Notes: generated from the letters alone by a model not told the origin. DNA of 64,000 nt from Streptomyces sp. AC512_CC834 (GCF_019049325.1 NZ_JAGMUO010000023.1:1-64000), one strand, 5' to 3'; positions 35,732-45,146 are shown, counted from the first letter of the stretch. Numbers and translations: made by a program.

Positions 35732-37489
35732 GTGGACGCGCAAGGACGTGGGCGGGCAGACGATGTCGATCCCGCAGATCAGTGGGTACTCAATCCACGC
35801 ACCGGCGAATACGAACTGCGACTGTCGCCCTCCGCACCGCAGTCGCCCGTCCCCGGACCCCGCGGCGCCGCCCCGGACTCCCCCCGGGGCTCGGCAGACG
35901 CCGACGGCTCCGTCGGCACGGCGCGTCGTCGTACGGCCGCTCCCGGCCGCGAGGTGCCGCCCCAGCGGCGGCGCCGTCCGGCGCCCGAGGAGCCGGTGCC
36001 GGGCCGGCGCGGACACCGGCCGGAGAAGAAGAAGTCGAAGGGCAAGAGGGTCCTGCTGTGGACCGGCGGCAGTATGGCCTTCTTCGTCCTCGTGGCGGGT
36101 GTCGGCGGGTACGTCTATCTCAAGCACCTCGAGGGCAACGTCTCGACGACGGACGTCGGCACCGCCGGAAGCAGCAGCTTCAAGAAGGACGAGGCCTTCA
36201 ACATCCTCATCATCGGCACCGACAAGCGAACCGGTGAGGGCAACGAGGGCTACGGCGACAAGGGCAGCGTCGGACACGCGGACACGAACATCCTGCTGCA
36301 CGTGTCCAAGGACCGCTCCAACGCCACCGCGCTCAGCATCCCCCGCGACCTGATCGTCGACATCCCCGAATGCGAGACCATTCAGGAGGACGGGACGAAG
36401 AAGGTCATCCAGGGCTCCACGGACGTCCGCTTCAACCAGAGCCTCGGCGACCTCGGCCGGGACGCGGGCTGCACCATGCGCACCGTGAAGGAGGCGACGG
36501 GCATCAAGCCCGACCACTTCATGATGGCCGACTTCAACGCGGTCAAGACGCTGACCACCGCCGTCGACGGCGTCGACGTGTGCGTGGAGCACGCCGTCGA
36601 CGACCCGAAGTCCCATCTCAAGCTGCCCGCTGGCGAGTCCACGGTCGAGGGCGAGCAGGCGCTCGCCTTCGTCCGTACCCGGCACGCCTTCGGCAATGAG
36701 GGCGACCTGGACCGCATCAAGGTGCAGCAGCAGTTCCTGGGCTCGCTCATGCGGAAGATGTCCTCGAGCGACACCCTCACCAGCCCCACCAAGCTGGTGA
36801 AGCTGGCCGAGGCGGCGACCAAGGCCCTCACCGTCGACAGCGCCCTCGGCAACGTCGGCACGCTCAAGGACATGGCCCTGGAGCTGAAGAAGGTGCCGAC
36901 GAAGAACATCACGTTCACCACGGTGCCGGTGATCGACAACCCCACCGAGAAGGTCAAGGCGACGGTGGTCGTGAACGAGGCCAAGGGGCCGCAGGTGTTC
37001 GACATGATCAAGAACGACATCTCCTTCACCGAGGTCGAGCAGAAGGAGAAGGAGAAGCAGAAGAAGGAGTCGGCCGCCGTCGCCGCCCGCCTCAAGGGCG
37101 AGAAGTCCGAGCCCTCCGAGGTCCGCGTCCGCGTCCTCAACGGCGGCGCCCCCGCCGGCAGCGCCCAGCAGGAGCTGAACTACCTCCAGACGGATGCCGG
37201 TGTCACCAAGTCCGAGAACGCGGGCAACGCCCCCGCCGAGATCGCCAAGACCACCCTGGAGTACGCCCCCGACCAGGCCGACCAGGCCCGCGCCCTCGCC
37301 GAGATCCTCGGCCTGTCCGGCGCCGCCATGAAGCCCGGCGAGAGCGTCACCAACTCCCAGGGCCTGCCCACCATGACCCTCACCCTCGGCAAGGACTTCA
37401 AGGGCGCCGGAGTCAAACTCGACGCCACGTCCATCAAGACGCCGGACCTGGAGAAGTCCACGGCCGACGAGAAGCTGTGCGCCAGTTGA
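35732..37489 (+). CDS. LCP family protein 4 with LytR_C domain (A2, paralogue of A1)
   Basis: A 585-residue LCP protein. GTG 35732 (VDAQGRGRADDVDPADQW) matches the A1 start and follows CGGAGG; the open frame could extend 25 codons upstream, but that part is not shared. The organisation is as in A1: helix near 105-128, LCP domain (FNILIIGTDKRTGEGN, LSIPRDLIVDIPEC, EGEQALAFVRTRH), Lys/Glu linker (EKEKQKKESAAVAARL) and LytR_C domain. The DNA from 37238 to 37429 looks identical to A1 33379-33570, a far closer match than the rest of the gene, suggesting gene conversion. It is followed by B2 after 76 bases. Confidence 0.92.
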   Translation: MDAQGRGRADDVDPADQWVLNPRTGEYELRLSPSAPQSPVPGPRGAAPDSPRGSADADGSVGTARRRTAAPGREVPPQRRRRPAPEEPVPGRRGHRPEKKKSKGKRVLLWTGGSMAFFVLVAGVGGYVYLKHLEGNVSTTDVGTAGSSSFKKDEAFNILIIGTDKRTGEGNEGYGDKGSVGHADTNILLHVSKDRSNATALSIPRDLIVDIPECETIQEDGTKKVIQGSTDVRFNQSLGDLGRDAGCTMRTVKEATGIKPDHFMMADFNAVKTLTTAVDGVDVCVEHAVDDPKSHLKLPAGESTVEGEQALAFVRTRHAFGNEGDLDRIKVQQQFLGSLMRKMSSSDTLTSPTKLVKLAEAATKALTVDSALGNVGTLKDMALELKKVPTKNITFTTVPVIDNPTEKVKATVVVNEAKGPQVFDMIKNDISFTEVEQKEKEKQKKESAAVAARLKGEKSEPSEVRVRVLNGGAPAGSAQQELNYLQTDAGVTKSENAGNAPAEIAKTTLEYAPDQADQARALAEILGLSGAAMKPGESVTNSQGLPTMTLTLGKDFKGAGVKLDATSIKTPDLEKSTADEKLCAS

Positions 37490-37565
37490 CCTGAGGGGCC
37501 TGTCGTACGTCTCACAGGACGGCGACGGGCCCGCGGGTGGCGCGGGGGTGGGGAGGGACGCGGAA

Positions 37566-39218
37566 GTGACGCGGAGCAGGGTGCAGGGGGAGGACGACAC
37601 CGTCGGGGACGGTGCGGACAACGGTGTCGACGGCGGCGAGGACAACGGTGTCGGCGGCGGTACCGACGACGGCGACGACAACGGTGTCGGCGGCGGGGAC
37701 GAGACCGGCAAACGTCGTCCGCACCGTCCGAACCGGCGGCGCCGTGCGCTGCGCTGGACCGCGGTGGTGCTCGCCGTGGTCCTGGCCGGCACGGCAGGCG
37801 CCGGTTACCTCTACTACGAGCACCTCAACGACAACATAAAGAAGGACGCCCTGAACCTGGGCGACAACAAGATCGCCGAGCCGACGCCGAACGCGGCCGG
37901 GCAGACCCCGCTGAACATCCTCGTCATCGGCTCGGACGCCCGGGACAGCGAGGAGAACCAGGAACTGGGCGGCGCCCGCGAGACGTTCGGCTCCCCGCCG
38001 CTCGCGGACGTACAGATGCTGGTGCACCTGTCCGCCGACCGCAGCAACATGTCGGTGGTCAGCATGCCGCGCGACACCCTGCTCGAGATACCCAAGTGCA
38101 CCGACCCGGACGACGGCGAGGTCTATCCGGCCAGTGAGGGCCGGGTGATGACCAACCAGAGCCTCGGACGGGGCGGCCCCGGCTGCACGGTGGCCACCTG
38201 GCAGGAGCTGACCGGCATCCACATCGACCACTTCGTGATGGTCGACTTCGCGGGCGTGGTGTCGATGGCCGACGCCATCGGCGGCGTCCCCGTCTGCGTG
38301 GACGCCAACATCCACTCGCGCGACAGCCAGGGCCACGGCTCCGGCCTGAAGCTGGAGGAGGGAACCCACTCCGTCAAGGGGGAGCAGGCCCTGCAGTGGC
38401 TGCGCACCCGGTACGGCTTCGAGGACGGCAGCGACCTGGCGCGGGCGAAGGCCCAGCACATGTACCTGAACTCGATGGTCCGGATGCTGCGCGAGAACGC
38501 GACCCTGAGCAGCCCGAACAAGCTGCGCAGGCTCGCCGAGGAGGCCACCGAGGCACTCACCGTCGACCCGGGCCTGGACACCGTCAAGAATCTGTACGAC
38601 CTCAGCGACGAGCTGCGCAAGGTGGAGCCCGAGCGCATCACCATGACCACGATGCCCAACCGGTACGTGGGTGAGCGCGTGGAGCCGACCGAGGACGCGG
38701 AGCAGTTGTTCCGGCTGGTGCGCGAGGACATCGCGCTGGACGGCAAGGACGCGGAGAAGAAGGACCCCGCGCCGGAGACGAAGGCCCCGGCCGACCCGGC
38801 GGCCCCCGACGACGAGATGGCGGTCCAGGTCCGCAACGGCACCCGCACCGACGACCTCGGAGCGGCCCCCGGACGCGCGAACACGGTCGCCGGGCTGCTG
38901 GTGGAGCAGGGCTTCGCCAAGGCCGTCGCCGACCCCTCGGTGCTGCCGAGCGAGGACCGTACGGTCGTCCGCTACCCGAGCGCCGACCTGGAGGGCGACG
39001 CGTGGCGCGTCGCCAAGTCCCTGGGCATCCCGGCGAGTTCGGTTGAGCGGTCGACGGACGTCTCGGGCGTCACGCTCGTCGTGGGCGCCGACTGGCGCGA
39101 GGATACGGCGTACCGGGCGCCCGAGGCCGACAACGAGATCCCGGAGTCGGCCGAGGCCCTCAACGGCGCGGACGACAGCGCCTGCATGCACGTGAACCCG
39201 GCGTTCACCTGGTCCTGA
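37566..39218 (+). CDS. LCP family protein 5 with LytR_C domain (B2, paralogue of B1)
   Basis: A 550-residue LCP protein. GTG 37566 (VTRSRVQGEDD) aligns with B1 and follows GGAGGGA; an earlier start at 37548 is possible. Residues ~15-45 are a D/N/G/V repeat encoded by three copies of GACAACGGTGTCG(G/A)CGGCGG. After a basic stretch the helix lies at ~65-85 and ends in AGAGYLYYEHLNDN. The LCP domain has NILVIGSDARDSEEN, VVSMPRDTLLEIPKC, NQSLGRGGPGC and VKGEQALQWLRTRY. The LytR_C region begins at MAVQVRNGTRTDDLG. A GT2 gene lies convergent, seven bases after its stop. Confidence 0.91.
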   Translation: MTRSRVQGEDDTVGDGADNGVDGGEDNGVGGGTDDGDDNGVGGGDETGKRRPHRPNRRRRALRWTAVVLAVVLAGTAGAGYLYYEHLNDNIKKDALNLGDNKIAEPTPNAAGQTPLNILVIGSDARDSEENQELGGARETFGSPPLADVQMLVHLSADRSNMSVVSMPRDTLLEIPKCTDPDDGEVYPASEGRVMTNQSLGRGGPGCTVATWQELTGIHIDHFVMVDFAGVVSMADAIGGVPVCVDANIHSRDSQGHGSGLKLEEGTHSVKGEQALQWLRTRYGFEDGSDLARAKAQHMYLNSMVRMLRENATLSSPNKLRRLAEEATEALTVDPGLDTVKNLYDLSDELRKVEPERITMTTMPNRYVGERVEPTEDAEQLFRLVREDIALDGKDAEKKDPAPETKAPADPAAPDDEMAVQVRNGTRTDDLGAAPGRANTVAGLLVEQGFAKAVADPSVLPSEDRTVVRYPSADLEGDAWRVAKSLGIPASSVERSTDVSGVTLVVGADWREDTAYRAPEADNEIPESAEALNGADDSACMHVNPAFTWS

Positions 39219-39224
39219 CGGACG

Positions 39225-40292
39225 TCAGCGCGTACCGGTGGCGTCCGCGGCATCCGAGGCCCCCGTGGTGTCCGGCCGGACCGCCGGGCGCCGCGAGGCG
39301 ATGACCCTCCTGGCCAGCGACTTGGGGCTGGTCAGGAAGCCCCAGCCCCAGGACATGTGCATGGTCGCCAGCGCGACCGGGATCCGCACCCGCGCCTTCA
39401 GCCCCAGCCCCTTGCCCGCGGGGAGCGAACCGGCGACGATCGCGGCCAGGTAGGCGCCGGGTACGACGAAGCCCCACGGGGTCAGCGCGGCGCCCACCAC
39501 GACACCGGCCGCGATGGCGCACACGGCGGTCGGCGGGGCGAGGTAGCGCAGGTTGATGGAGCCGGAGTGGTAGCGGGCGACGACGTGCCGCCAGCGGCCG
39601 TAGTCCTTGTACTGCTTGGCCAGCGCCCGCACACTCGGCCGGGGACGGTAGGACACCCTCAGCTCGGGCGAGAACCAGATGAGGCCGCCGGCCTCACGGA
39701 TGCGGAAGTTCAGCTCCCAGTCCTGGGCGCGGATGAACTCCTCGTTGTAGCCGCCCTGCCGCTCGAGCGCCTCGCGGCGGAACACGCCGAGGTAGACGGT
39801 CTCGGCGAGCGCCGCCTGCCCACCTGTATGGAACGCGGCGTTGCCCACGCCGATCTTGGACGTCATCGCGGCGGCGACGGCGTCCTCCCAGGCGTTCTCG
39901 CCCTCGGCGTGCATGATGCCGCCCACGTTCTGCGCGCCGGTCTCCTCGAGGAGCCGTACGGCCGTGGCGATGTAGTTCGGCGACAGCATGCCGTGGCCGT
40001 CGACGCGGACGACGACCGGATGGCGGGAGGCCTTGATCGCGGCGTTCAGCGCGGCGGGCGTACGGCCGGTGGGGTTCGGCACGGTGTGGACCCGGGGGTC
40101 CTCGCTGACGAGTTCGGCGGCGATCTCTTCCGTACGGTCTGTGGAGGGACCGACGGCGATCACGACCTCCATCTCGCCGGCGTACTCCTGGGCGAGGATG
40201 GCGCGGACGGCGCCGCGCAGGTGCCGCTCCTCGTTGAGGACGGGCATGATCACGGAAACGGCGGGCGGCCGCACGTCGGACTTGGCGTTCAT
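39225..40292 (-). CDS. Family 2 glycosyltransferase
   Basis: A 355-residue GT2 enzyme. The GT-A core runs from VSVIMPVLNEERHLRGAVRA through NPTGRTPAALNAAIKASRHP and the metal-binding VRVDGHG (a D-G-H variant of DxD). FIRAQDWELNFRIREAGG holds the catalytic-site ED/QDWE-type motif. Two or three hydrophobic segments lie at ~250-310 (VCAIAAGVVVGAALTPWGFVV, YLAAIVAGSLPAG), anchoring it to the membrane. It resembles succinoglycan/ExoA-type transferases. Set among LCP genes, it probably builds a glycan that LCP proteins attach. Confidence 0.9.
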   Translation of the reverse strand: MNAKSDVRPPAVSVIMPVLNEERHLRGAVRAILAQEYAGEMEVVIAVGPSTDRTEEIAAELVSEDPRVHTVPNPTGRTPAALNAAIKASRHPVVVRVDGHGMLSPNYIATAVRLLEETGAQNVGGIMHAEGENAWEDAVAAAMTSKIGVGNAAFHTGGQAALAETVYLGVFRREALERQGGYNEEFIRAQDWELNFRIREAGGLIWFSPELRVSYRPRPSVRALAKQYKDYGRWRHVVARYHSGSINLRYLAPPTAVCAIAAGVVVGAALTPWGFVVPGAYLAAIVAGSLPAGKGLGLKARVRIPVALATMHMSWGWGFLTSPKSLARRVIASRRPAVRPDTTGASDAADATGTR

Positions 40293-40522
40293 CGGTGCTC
40301 ACGTTACCGCGAACGGGGGACACGGGTGCGCGCCGCGGGGGTCACGGGCCCGGGCAGCAGATCGTATGGGCCTACGGTGCTCACGAATCCAGCGTCCATA
40401 CCGCGCCGACCCCGCCCCCCATCCCATGTCCATGCCGCGTCGATCCCGCGCCCATCCCAGGTCCGTCCCATGTCCGGCCTCACGGTCCACGCCCGGGGCC
40501 CGTCCCCCGCGGAGGTGTCACC

Positions 40523-42058
40523 TTGCCCACGCCGCCCCGCTCGTCCCGCTCGTCCCGCTCGTCCCGGATTCCGGCCTCGACCACCCGGGGCGGGCCTCCG
40601 CCGCAGCGCGGCGGCCCCCGGCCGTCCGGGCGTCCGCCGAGGCCCCCCGTGAGGCGGAAGAAGCCGCGCTGGGCCATGCGGACGGTGACCGCGCTGTCGG
40701 TGGTGGTGCTCGCCTCCGCCGGGATCGGGCACGCGGTGCTCTCGAGCCTGGACTCGGACATCTCGCGGGTCGACGCCTTCAAGGACATGAAGAACCGGCC
40801 GCGGGCGGGCGACGGCATGAACGTCCTGATGGTCGGCACCGACGGCCGGGACCGGATCAGCGAGGAGCAGCGGCGCAAGTACCAACTGGGCGGCGCCCCC
40901 TGCCACTGCACCGACACCATCATGATCGTGCACATCTCGGAGGACCGGGAGCGCGCGAGCGTGGTCAGCCTGCCGCGCGACTCGTACGCCGAGACGCCCG
41001 GCCACACCGACCGCACCACCGGCGAGCACCACAAGGGGCACCCGCTCAAGCTGAACGCGGCCTACGCCGAGGGTGGCCCGCAGCTCACCATCCGGACCGT
41101 GGAGAACATGACCCGCGTGAAGATCGACCACTATCTGGAGGTCGACTTCACCAGCTTCATGAAGACCGTGGACGTCCTCGGCGGTGTGAAAATCTGCACC
41201 GTCCAGCCGCTCAAGGACAGCTACACCGGACTCGACCTGCCGGCCGGCAACCACACCCTGATGGGCGGGCAGGCGCTGCAGTACGTGCGGGCCCGCCACC
41301 TCGACGGGGCCTCGGACCTGAGCCGGATGAAGCGCCAGCAGCGCTTCCTGGCCGCCCTGATCGACCGGGCGACCTCCTCGGGGATCCTGCTGAACCCGCT
41401 GAAGTTCCGTGACGTCGCCCGGGCCGTACTGGGCTCGGTCCGGGCCGACCAGGGCTTCGGCACCGACGAGCTGCTGACGCTCGGGCGGGCGATGCGGAAC
41501 TTCTCGCCGTCGTCCTCCGAGTTCACCACCGTGCCGATCGGGCAGATGGGATACAAGGTCAAGGGCGTCGGTTCCACCCTGAAGTGGGACCCGGTGAAGT
41601 CGAAGCGGATCTTCGACGCCCTGCGCGAGGACAAGCCGCTGGCCGCGCACAAGCCGAAACCGAAACCGAAGGGTCCGGCGCCGGTACGGGTCCCGGTGGA
41701 CCCGAAGCAGATCCGCGTGCAGGTGGAGAACGGCACCCGCACGGCCGGGCTCGGCAAGCGGGTGGACGACGCGCTGGCCGCGACCGGCTTCCGCACCACC
41801 AAGGCGCCGAGGAACGCCACCGACCGCGCGGTCGAGCGGACCGTCGTCGCCTACGACCCCCGCTGGGACCAGTCGGCGAAATCCCTGGCCACCGCCCTGC
41901 CCGGCAGCGAGCTGAAGCCGGTCAAGGGGCAGGGGGCGACGCTGAAGGTGATCGCGGGCGCGGACTTCAAGAACGTCGTGAAGGTGAAACCGGCGGACCC
42001 GCCGCAGGAGTCGGGCACGGTGGTGCGGGGCGACGAGGTGGTCTGCGGCGAGGAGTGA
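40523..42058 (+). CDS. LCP family protein 6 with LytR_C-like domain
   Basis: A 511-residue LCP protein. I choose the TTG at 40523 because GGAGGT lies six bases before it. Starting there gives a basic, Ser/Arg/Pro-rich cytoplasmic leader (PRSSRSSRSSR) and a helix at ~55-75 (TALSVVVLASAGIGHAVL). The open frame continues upstream to 40295, but that DNA is repetitive and poorly coding. The LCP domain shows MNVLMVGTDGRDR, CTDTIMIVHISED, VVSLPRDSYAETPG, LNAAYAEGGPQL and GGQALQYVRARH. The C-terminal part (IRVQVENGTRTAGLG) is LytR_C-like. It is divergent from the GT2 gene. Confidence 0.87.
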   Translation: MPTPPRSSRSSRSSRIPASTTRGGPPPQRGGPRPSGRPPRPPVRRKKPRWAMRTVTALSVVVLASAGIGHAVLSSLDSDISRVDAFKDMKNRPRAGDGMNVLMVGTDGRDRISEEQRRKYQLGGAPCHCTDTIMIVHISEDRERASVVSLPRDSYAETPGHTDRTTGEHHKGHPLKLNAAYAEGGPQLTIRTVENMTRVKIDHYLEVDFTSFMKTVDVLGGVKICTVQPLKDSYTGLDLPAGNHTLMGGQALQYVRARHLDGASDLSRMKRQQRFLAALIDRATSSGILLNPLKFRDVARAVLGSVRADQGFGTDELLTLGRAMRNFSPSSSEFTTVPIGQMGYKVKGVGSTLKWDPVKSKRIFDALREDKPLAAHKPKPKPKGPAPVRVPVDPKQIRVQVENGTRTAGLGKRVDDALAATGFRTTKAPRNATDRAVERTVVAYDPRWDQSAKSLATALPGSELKPVKGQGATLKVIAGADFKNVVKVKPADPPQESGTVVRGDEVVCGEE

Positions 42059-42081
42059 GGGGCGCCACCGCACGGCGCCCC
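42059..42081. terminator. Bidirectional terminator between convergent LCP genes
   Basis: GGGGCGCC (42059-42066) pairs perfectly with GGCGCCCC (42074-42081) around a 7-base loop. It lies directly after the LCP 6 stop and about 20 bases from the LCP 7 stop. Confidence 0.65.
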
Positions 42082-42101
42082 TCCGGGCTCCGGTTTCCGG
42101 T

Positions 42102-43376
42102 TCAGTTGCCGGAGACGGTGACCTTCTCGTCATTCTTGAGCTGCTCGACCAGCTTCTTCACCTTGGCGTCGTCCCACTTGAGGTTGGAACCGACGTTGCC
42201 CGAGACCGGCATGTTCATCGAGGTGCCGTCGCCGCCGCTGACGCTCTTCATCGCCCAGAACATGCTCGCCAGGTCGAACAGGCCCATGTCCTTGTCGACG
42301 ATGAGGGAGTCCAGGCCGGCGCCCATGGTCGGGTACAGCTTGAACGGGTTGAGGACCGTCGACGGGGTGGCCACCTGGCTCGCCAGCGCCGACAGGAACT
42401 TCTGCTGGTTCTTCGTGCGGTCCAGGTCGGAGCCGGGCAGCGCGTACCGGGTGCGGACGAAGGCGAGGGCCTCCTGGCCGTCCAGGGTCTGCTTGCCCTT
42501 CTTGAAGTCGGCGCCGGACTTCTTGTCCTTGATGTCCTGCGGGATGTCGATCTCGACGCCGCCGACCGCGTCCACGATGTTCGCGAAGCCGCCGAAGCCG
42601 ATCTCGACGTAGTGGTCCAGGCGCAGCCCGGTGTTGTGCTCGATGGTGCGCACCAGCAGTTCGGGGCCGTCCTCGGCGTACGCGGCGTTCAGCTTCACGT
42701 GCCGGCCCGTGCCCTTGTACGTCTTGCCGGACTCGGAGCCGACGAAGGTCGGGATCTCCACGTCCGAGTCGCGGGGCAGGGAGATCAGCGTCGACCCGTT
42801 GTCCCCGGTGTGCAGGATCATCATCGAGTCGGTGCGCTTGCCGTCGGCGTAGCCGGTGTGCAGGTCCTTCATCTGCTCGTCGGTCATGCCCTCGCGGCTG
42901 TCGGAGCCGACGATCAGGTAGTTCGTGCCCTCGCCGGCCTCGGGCCGCTCGATGACCTTGGACAGGTCGACCTCGCGGTTGAGCTTGGAGTCGGCCCAGA
43001 AGTAGGTGCCGACGGTGGTGACGACGAGCACGGTCACCACCGTGATCGCGGTCCACTTGATCCGGCGGCGCCAGTTCGGCGCGGGCCGGCCCGGGCGGCC
43101 GGCTCCGGGGCCCTGGCCGCCCTGGCCGCCGTAGACCTGTCCGGTGTTGTAGCCGCTGTCGTACCCGTCGCCGCCGTGGCCGCGGCCGTCGGCGTACGAC
43201 GGCTGCTGCGGCACTCCGGCGCCGTACGGCGGGGCGGACTGGCCCGGGCCGGGCGGCGGCGTGCCGCGGCGGACCTGGCGCATCACGCGTGCGCTCTCGG
43301 GCTGTGCGCTCGCGCTGCCGTGTCCGTACCGGCCGCCGCGGTTGTCGCCGGACCATCCCTCGGGCCAATCATTCAT
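42102..43376 (-). CDS. LCP family protein 7
   Basis: A 424-residue LCP protein starting at ATG 43376 (MNDWPEGWSGDNRGG). Residues 1-100 are a Gly/Tyr/Pro/Gln-rich disordered cytoplasmic region. One helix follows (IKWTAITVVTVLVVTTVGTYF). The LCP domain has NYLIVGSDSREGMTDEQ, TDSMMILHTG, LISLPRDSDVEIP, KLNAAYAEDGPELL and DGQEALAFVRTRY. No LytR_C domain is present. It is nearer to the canonical single-domain LCP proteins than to the A/B pairs. Confidence 0.9.
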   Translation of the reverse strand: MNDWPEGWSGDNRGGRYGHGSASAQPESARVMRQVRRGTPPPGPGQSAPPYGAGVPQQPSYADGRGHGGDGYDSGYNTGQVYGGQGGQGPGAGRPGRPAPNWRRRIKWTAITVVTVLVVTTVGTYFWADSKLNREVDLSKVIERPEAGEGTNYLIVGSDSREGMTDEQMKDLHTGYADGKRTDSMMILHTGDNGSTLISLPRDSDVEIPTFVGSESGKTYKGTGRHVKLNAAYAEDGPELLVRTIEHNTGLRLDHYVEIGFGGFANIVDAVGGVEIDIPQDIKDKKSGADFKKGKQTLDGQEALAFVRTRYALPGSDLDRTKNQQKFLSALASQVATPSTVLNPFKLYPTMGAGLDSLIVDKDMGLFDLASMFWAMKSVSGGDGTSMNMPVSGNVGSNLKWDDAKVKKLVEQLKNDEKVTVSGN

Positions 43377-43496
43377 GCGCACCAGTGTGCAGGTCCGCAC
43401 TGTGGGCGATACAAGGGTCGTCGGAAAATAGGGTCAGCGCTGTTGCGAAGCTGACACAAAATTACGCGGCCGTCGCCCCCGCATAAGGTGGAGGCC

Positions 43497-44063
43497 ATGA
43501 CAGACCAGGCAGAACAGGCCTCGGCCGCGTACTCGGCGGCACCGGAGATCCCGGGCAAGCCGACTTCGGCGTCCCGCACCACCCTCAGTCACATCATGAC
43601 GCACGGCGACACCAACCTTCTGGGCACGGTGCACGGCGGTGTGATCATGAAGCTGGTCGACGACGCGGCGGGCGCCGTGGCCGGACGGCACTCCGGCGGG
43701 CCCGCCGTCACCGCGTCGATGGACGAGATGGCGTTCCTGGAGCCGGTCAGGGTCGGCGACCTCGTCCATGTGAAGGCCCAGGTCAACTGGACCGGCCGCA
43801 GCTCCATGGAGGTCGGTGTCCGGGTCCTGGCCGAGCGCTGGAACGAGTCGACCCCGGCCACCCAGGTCGGCTCGGCCTACCTGGTCTTCGCCGCGGTGGA
43901 CGCGGACGGCAAGCCGCGCTCGGTGCCGCCGGTCCTCCCGGAGACCGAGAAGGACAAGCGCCGCTACCAGGAGGCCCAGATCCGCCGCACCCACCGCCTG
44001 GCCCGCCGCCGCGCGATCATGGAGCTGCGGGAGCGACGGGTGGCGGAGGGCTTCGACGACTGA
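43497..44063 (+). CDS. Acyl-CoA thioesterase, hotdog fold
   Basis: A 188-residue single-hotdog thioesterase. ATG 43497 follows AAGGTGGAGG. The signature TNLLGTVHGGVIMKLVDDAAG holds the conserved Asn, HGG and acidic residue of the BACH/YciA-like family, and VHVKAQVNWTGRSSMEVGV is also typical. The basic C-terminal helix (RRTHRLARRRAIMELRERR) is an extension seen in actinobacteria. It would hydrolyse acyl-CoA to free acid and CoA. It is convergent with the vWA gene. Confidence 0.92.
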   Translation: MTDQAEQASAAYSAAPEIPGKPTSASRTTLSHIMTHGDTNLLGTVHGGVIMKLVDDAAGAVAGRHSGGPAVTASMDEMAFLEPVRVGDLVHVKAQVNWTGRSSMEVGVRVLAERWNESTPATQVGSAYLVFAAVDADGKPRSVPPVLPETEKDKRRYQEAQIRRTHRLARRRAIMELRERRVAEGFDD

Positions 44064-44105
44064 CGAGCGGCTGGGGGGCGCCGGACGGGCGGCTGACCGG
44101 CCGTT

Positions 44106-45146
44106 TCAGAGCATCAGCAGCAGCCGCGTGTTCGGTACGAGCTTCCGGTTCACGCTGGTGCTCTGCACGAAGATCGTGAAGTCGTCGTTGTGGTCCGGCT
44201 TGATGCGGACCTCCACGTCCGGCAGGCCGAGCAGGGCTCGGGCCTCGGGCCCCGTGTACACCCGGTCGGTCTTCTTCTCCAGCACCGATATCTGCTTCTT
44301 CGGCTGGACCTTCTCCGACTTGCTGAGCTGGTAGAACGCACCGCCGGTGCGGTAGGTGTGCCCGCTTTCGACGACCCACTCCCGAATCGCCGCGTCCCGG
44401 GTCACCGGGACCAGCTCGTACTTCGCCGCGTCCACCGGGGTGAGGCCGGCCGCCTTGATGGTGTCCTTGTTGACCGTGTCCGCACCCGTGGAGAACACGG
44501 CCCGGGACCCCCGGATGCCCTTGGTCCGGCCCACCATGAACTTCTCGGTGGCCTCCTGGATGACCTGTCCGGCCTCCTCCAGGCCCTGCGTGCTCGTGGC
44601 GTCCCAGATGGCGATGTTGTCCTTCGGGAACCCGCACTGCATGGCCTCGCGCTTGCCCATCTGGTCCGGCACGAGGACGGCCAGCGTCCAGTTGTCGTCC
44701 TGCGTCTCGATCATCGTGGCCACGGCCCCGACCAGTGCGCGCGGGTCGTTGGAGGGGGCGTCCGGGCAGCGATGGCTCACGTTCTCCTGGCCGTCGGTGA
44801 GGACGAACGTCAGGAAGCTGTGGTCGCCGTACAGTTGAGCCGTCTGCGCCAGTTCCCGCTGCGACTTGAGCGTGGCCGCCAGCAGTGCCGTCATGCCACC
44901 GACCCGGTACATCTCCTTCAGCGACGGCATTCGCAGCACGTCCTTGTCGTAGATGACGCACTCCACCTCGTTGGCGAAGACGTACACCGTGACGCGGGTC
45001 TCCTGGTCCAGTTCCTGCGACCGGCGGGCCAGGTAGGCGATCTGCTGGTCGGCGACTTCGACGACCTTGCCGCTCAGACGGCGCATGGACGAACTGGCAT
45101 CCAGCACGAGAGCGACGTGGTTGATGTAGTTCTGGCTTCCGGACAA
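44106..45146 (-). CDS. Stand-alone vWA-domain protein
   Basis: A 346-residue protein with an N-terminal von Willebrand factor A domain (~8-200). The MIDAS metal-site residues are intact: D16, S18 and S20 in LVLDASSSM, Thr in GGMTAL and Asp in LTDGQE. The C-terminal part (~230-346) has a region reading FYQLSKSEKVQPKKQISVLE and FTIFVQSTSVNRKLVPNTRL, not assigned to a named domain. There is no signal peptide or membrane helix, so it is probably cytosolic. vWA proteins usually work with an AAA ATPase or other partner, but none is adjacent. It may be phage-derived or accessory. Confidence 0.8.
   Translation of the reverse strand: MSGSQNYINHVALVLDASSSMRRLSGKVVEVADQQIAYLARRSQELDQETRVTVYVFANEVECVIYDKDVLRMPSLKEMYRVGGMTALLAATLKSQRELAQTAQLYGDHSFLTFVLTDGQENVSHRCPDAPSNDPRALVGAVATMIETQDDNWTLAVLVPDQMGKREAMQCGFPKDNIAIWDATSTQGLEEAGQVIQEATEKFMVGRTKGIRGSRAVFSTGADTVNKDTIKAAGLTPVDAAKYELVPVTRDAAIREWVVESGHTYRTGGAFYQLSKSEKVQPKKQISVLEKKTDRVYTGPEARALLGLPDVEVRIKPDHNDDFTIFVQSTSVNRKLVPNTRLLLML

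Noticed and set aside
32006..37792. Long antisense frames through the LCP genes
   Set aside because: Their protein sequences are shadows of the sense strand and repeat between the duplicated genes for that reason only.
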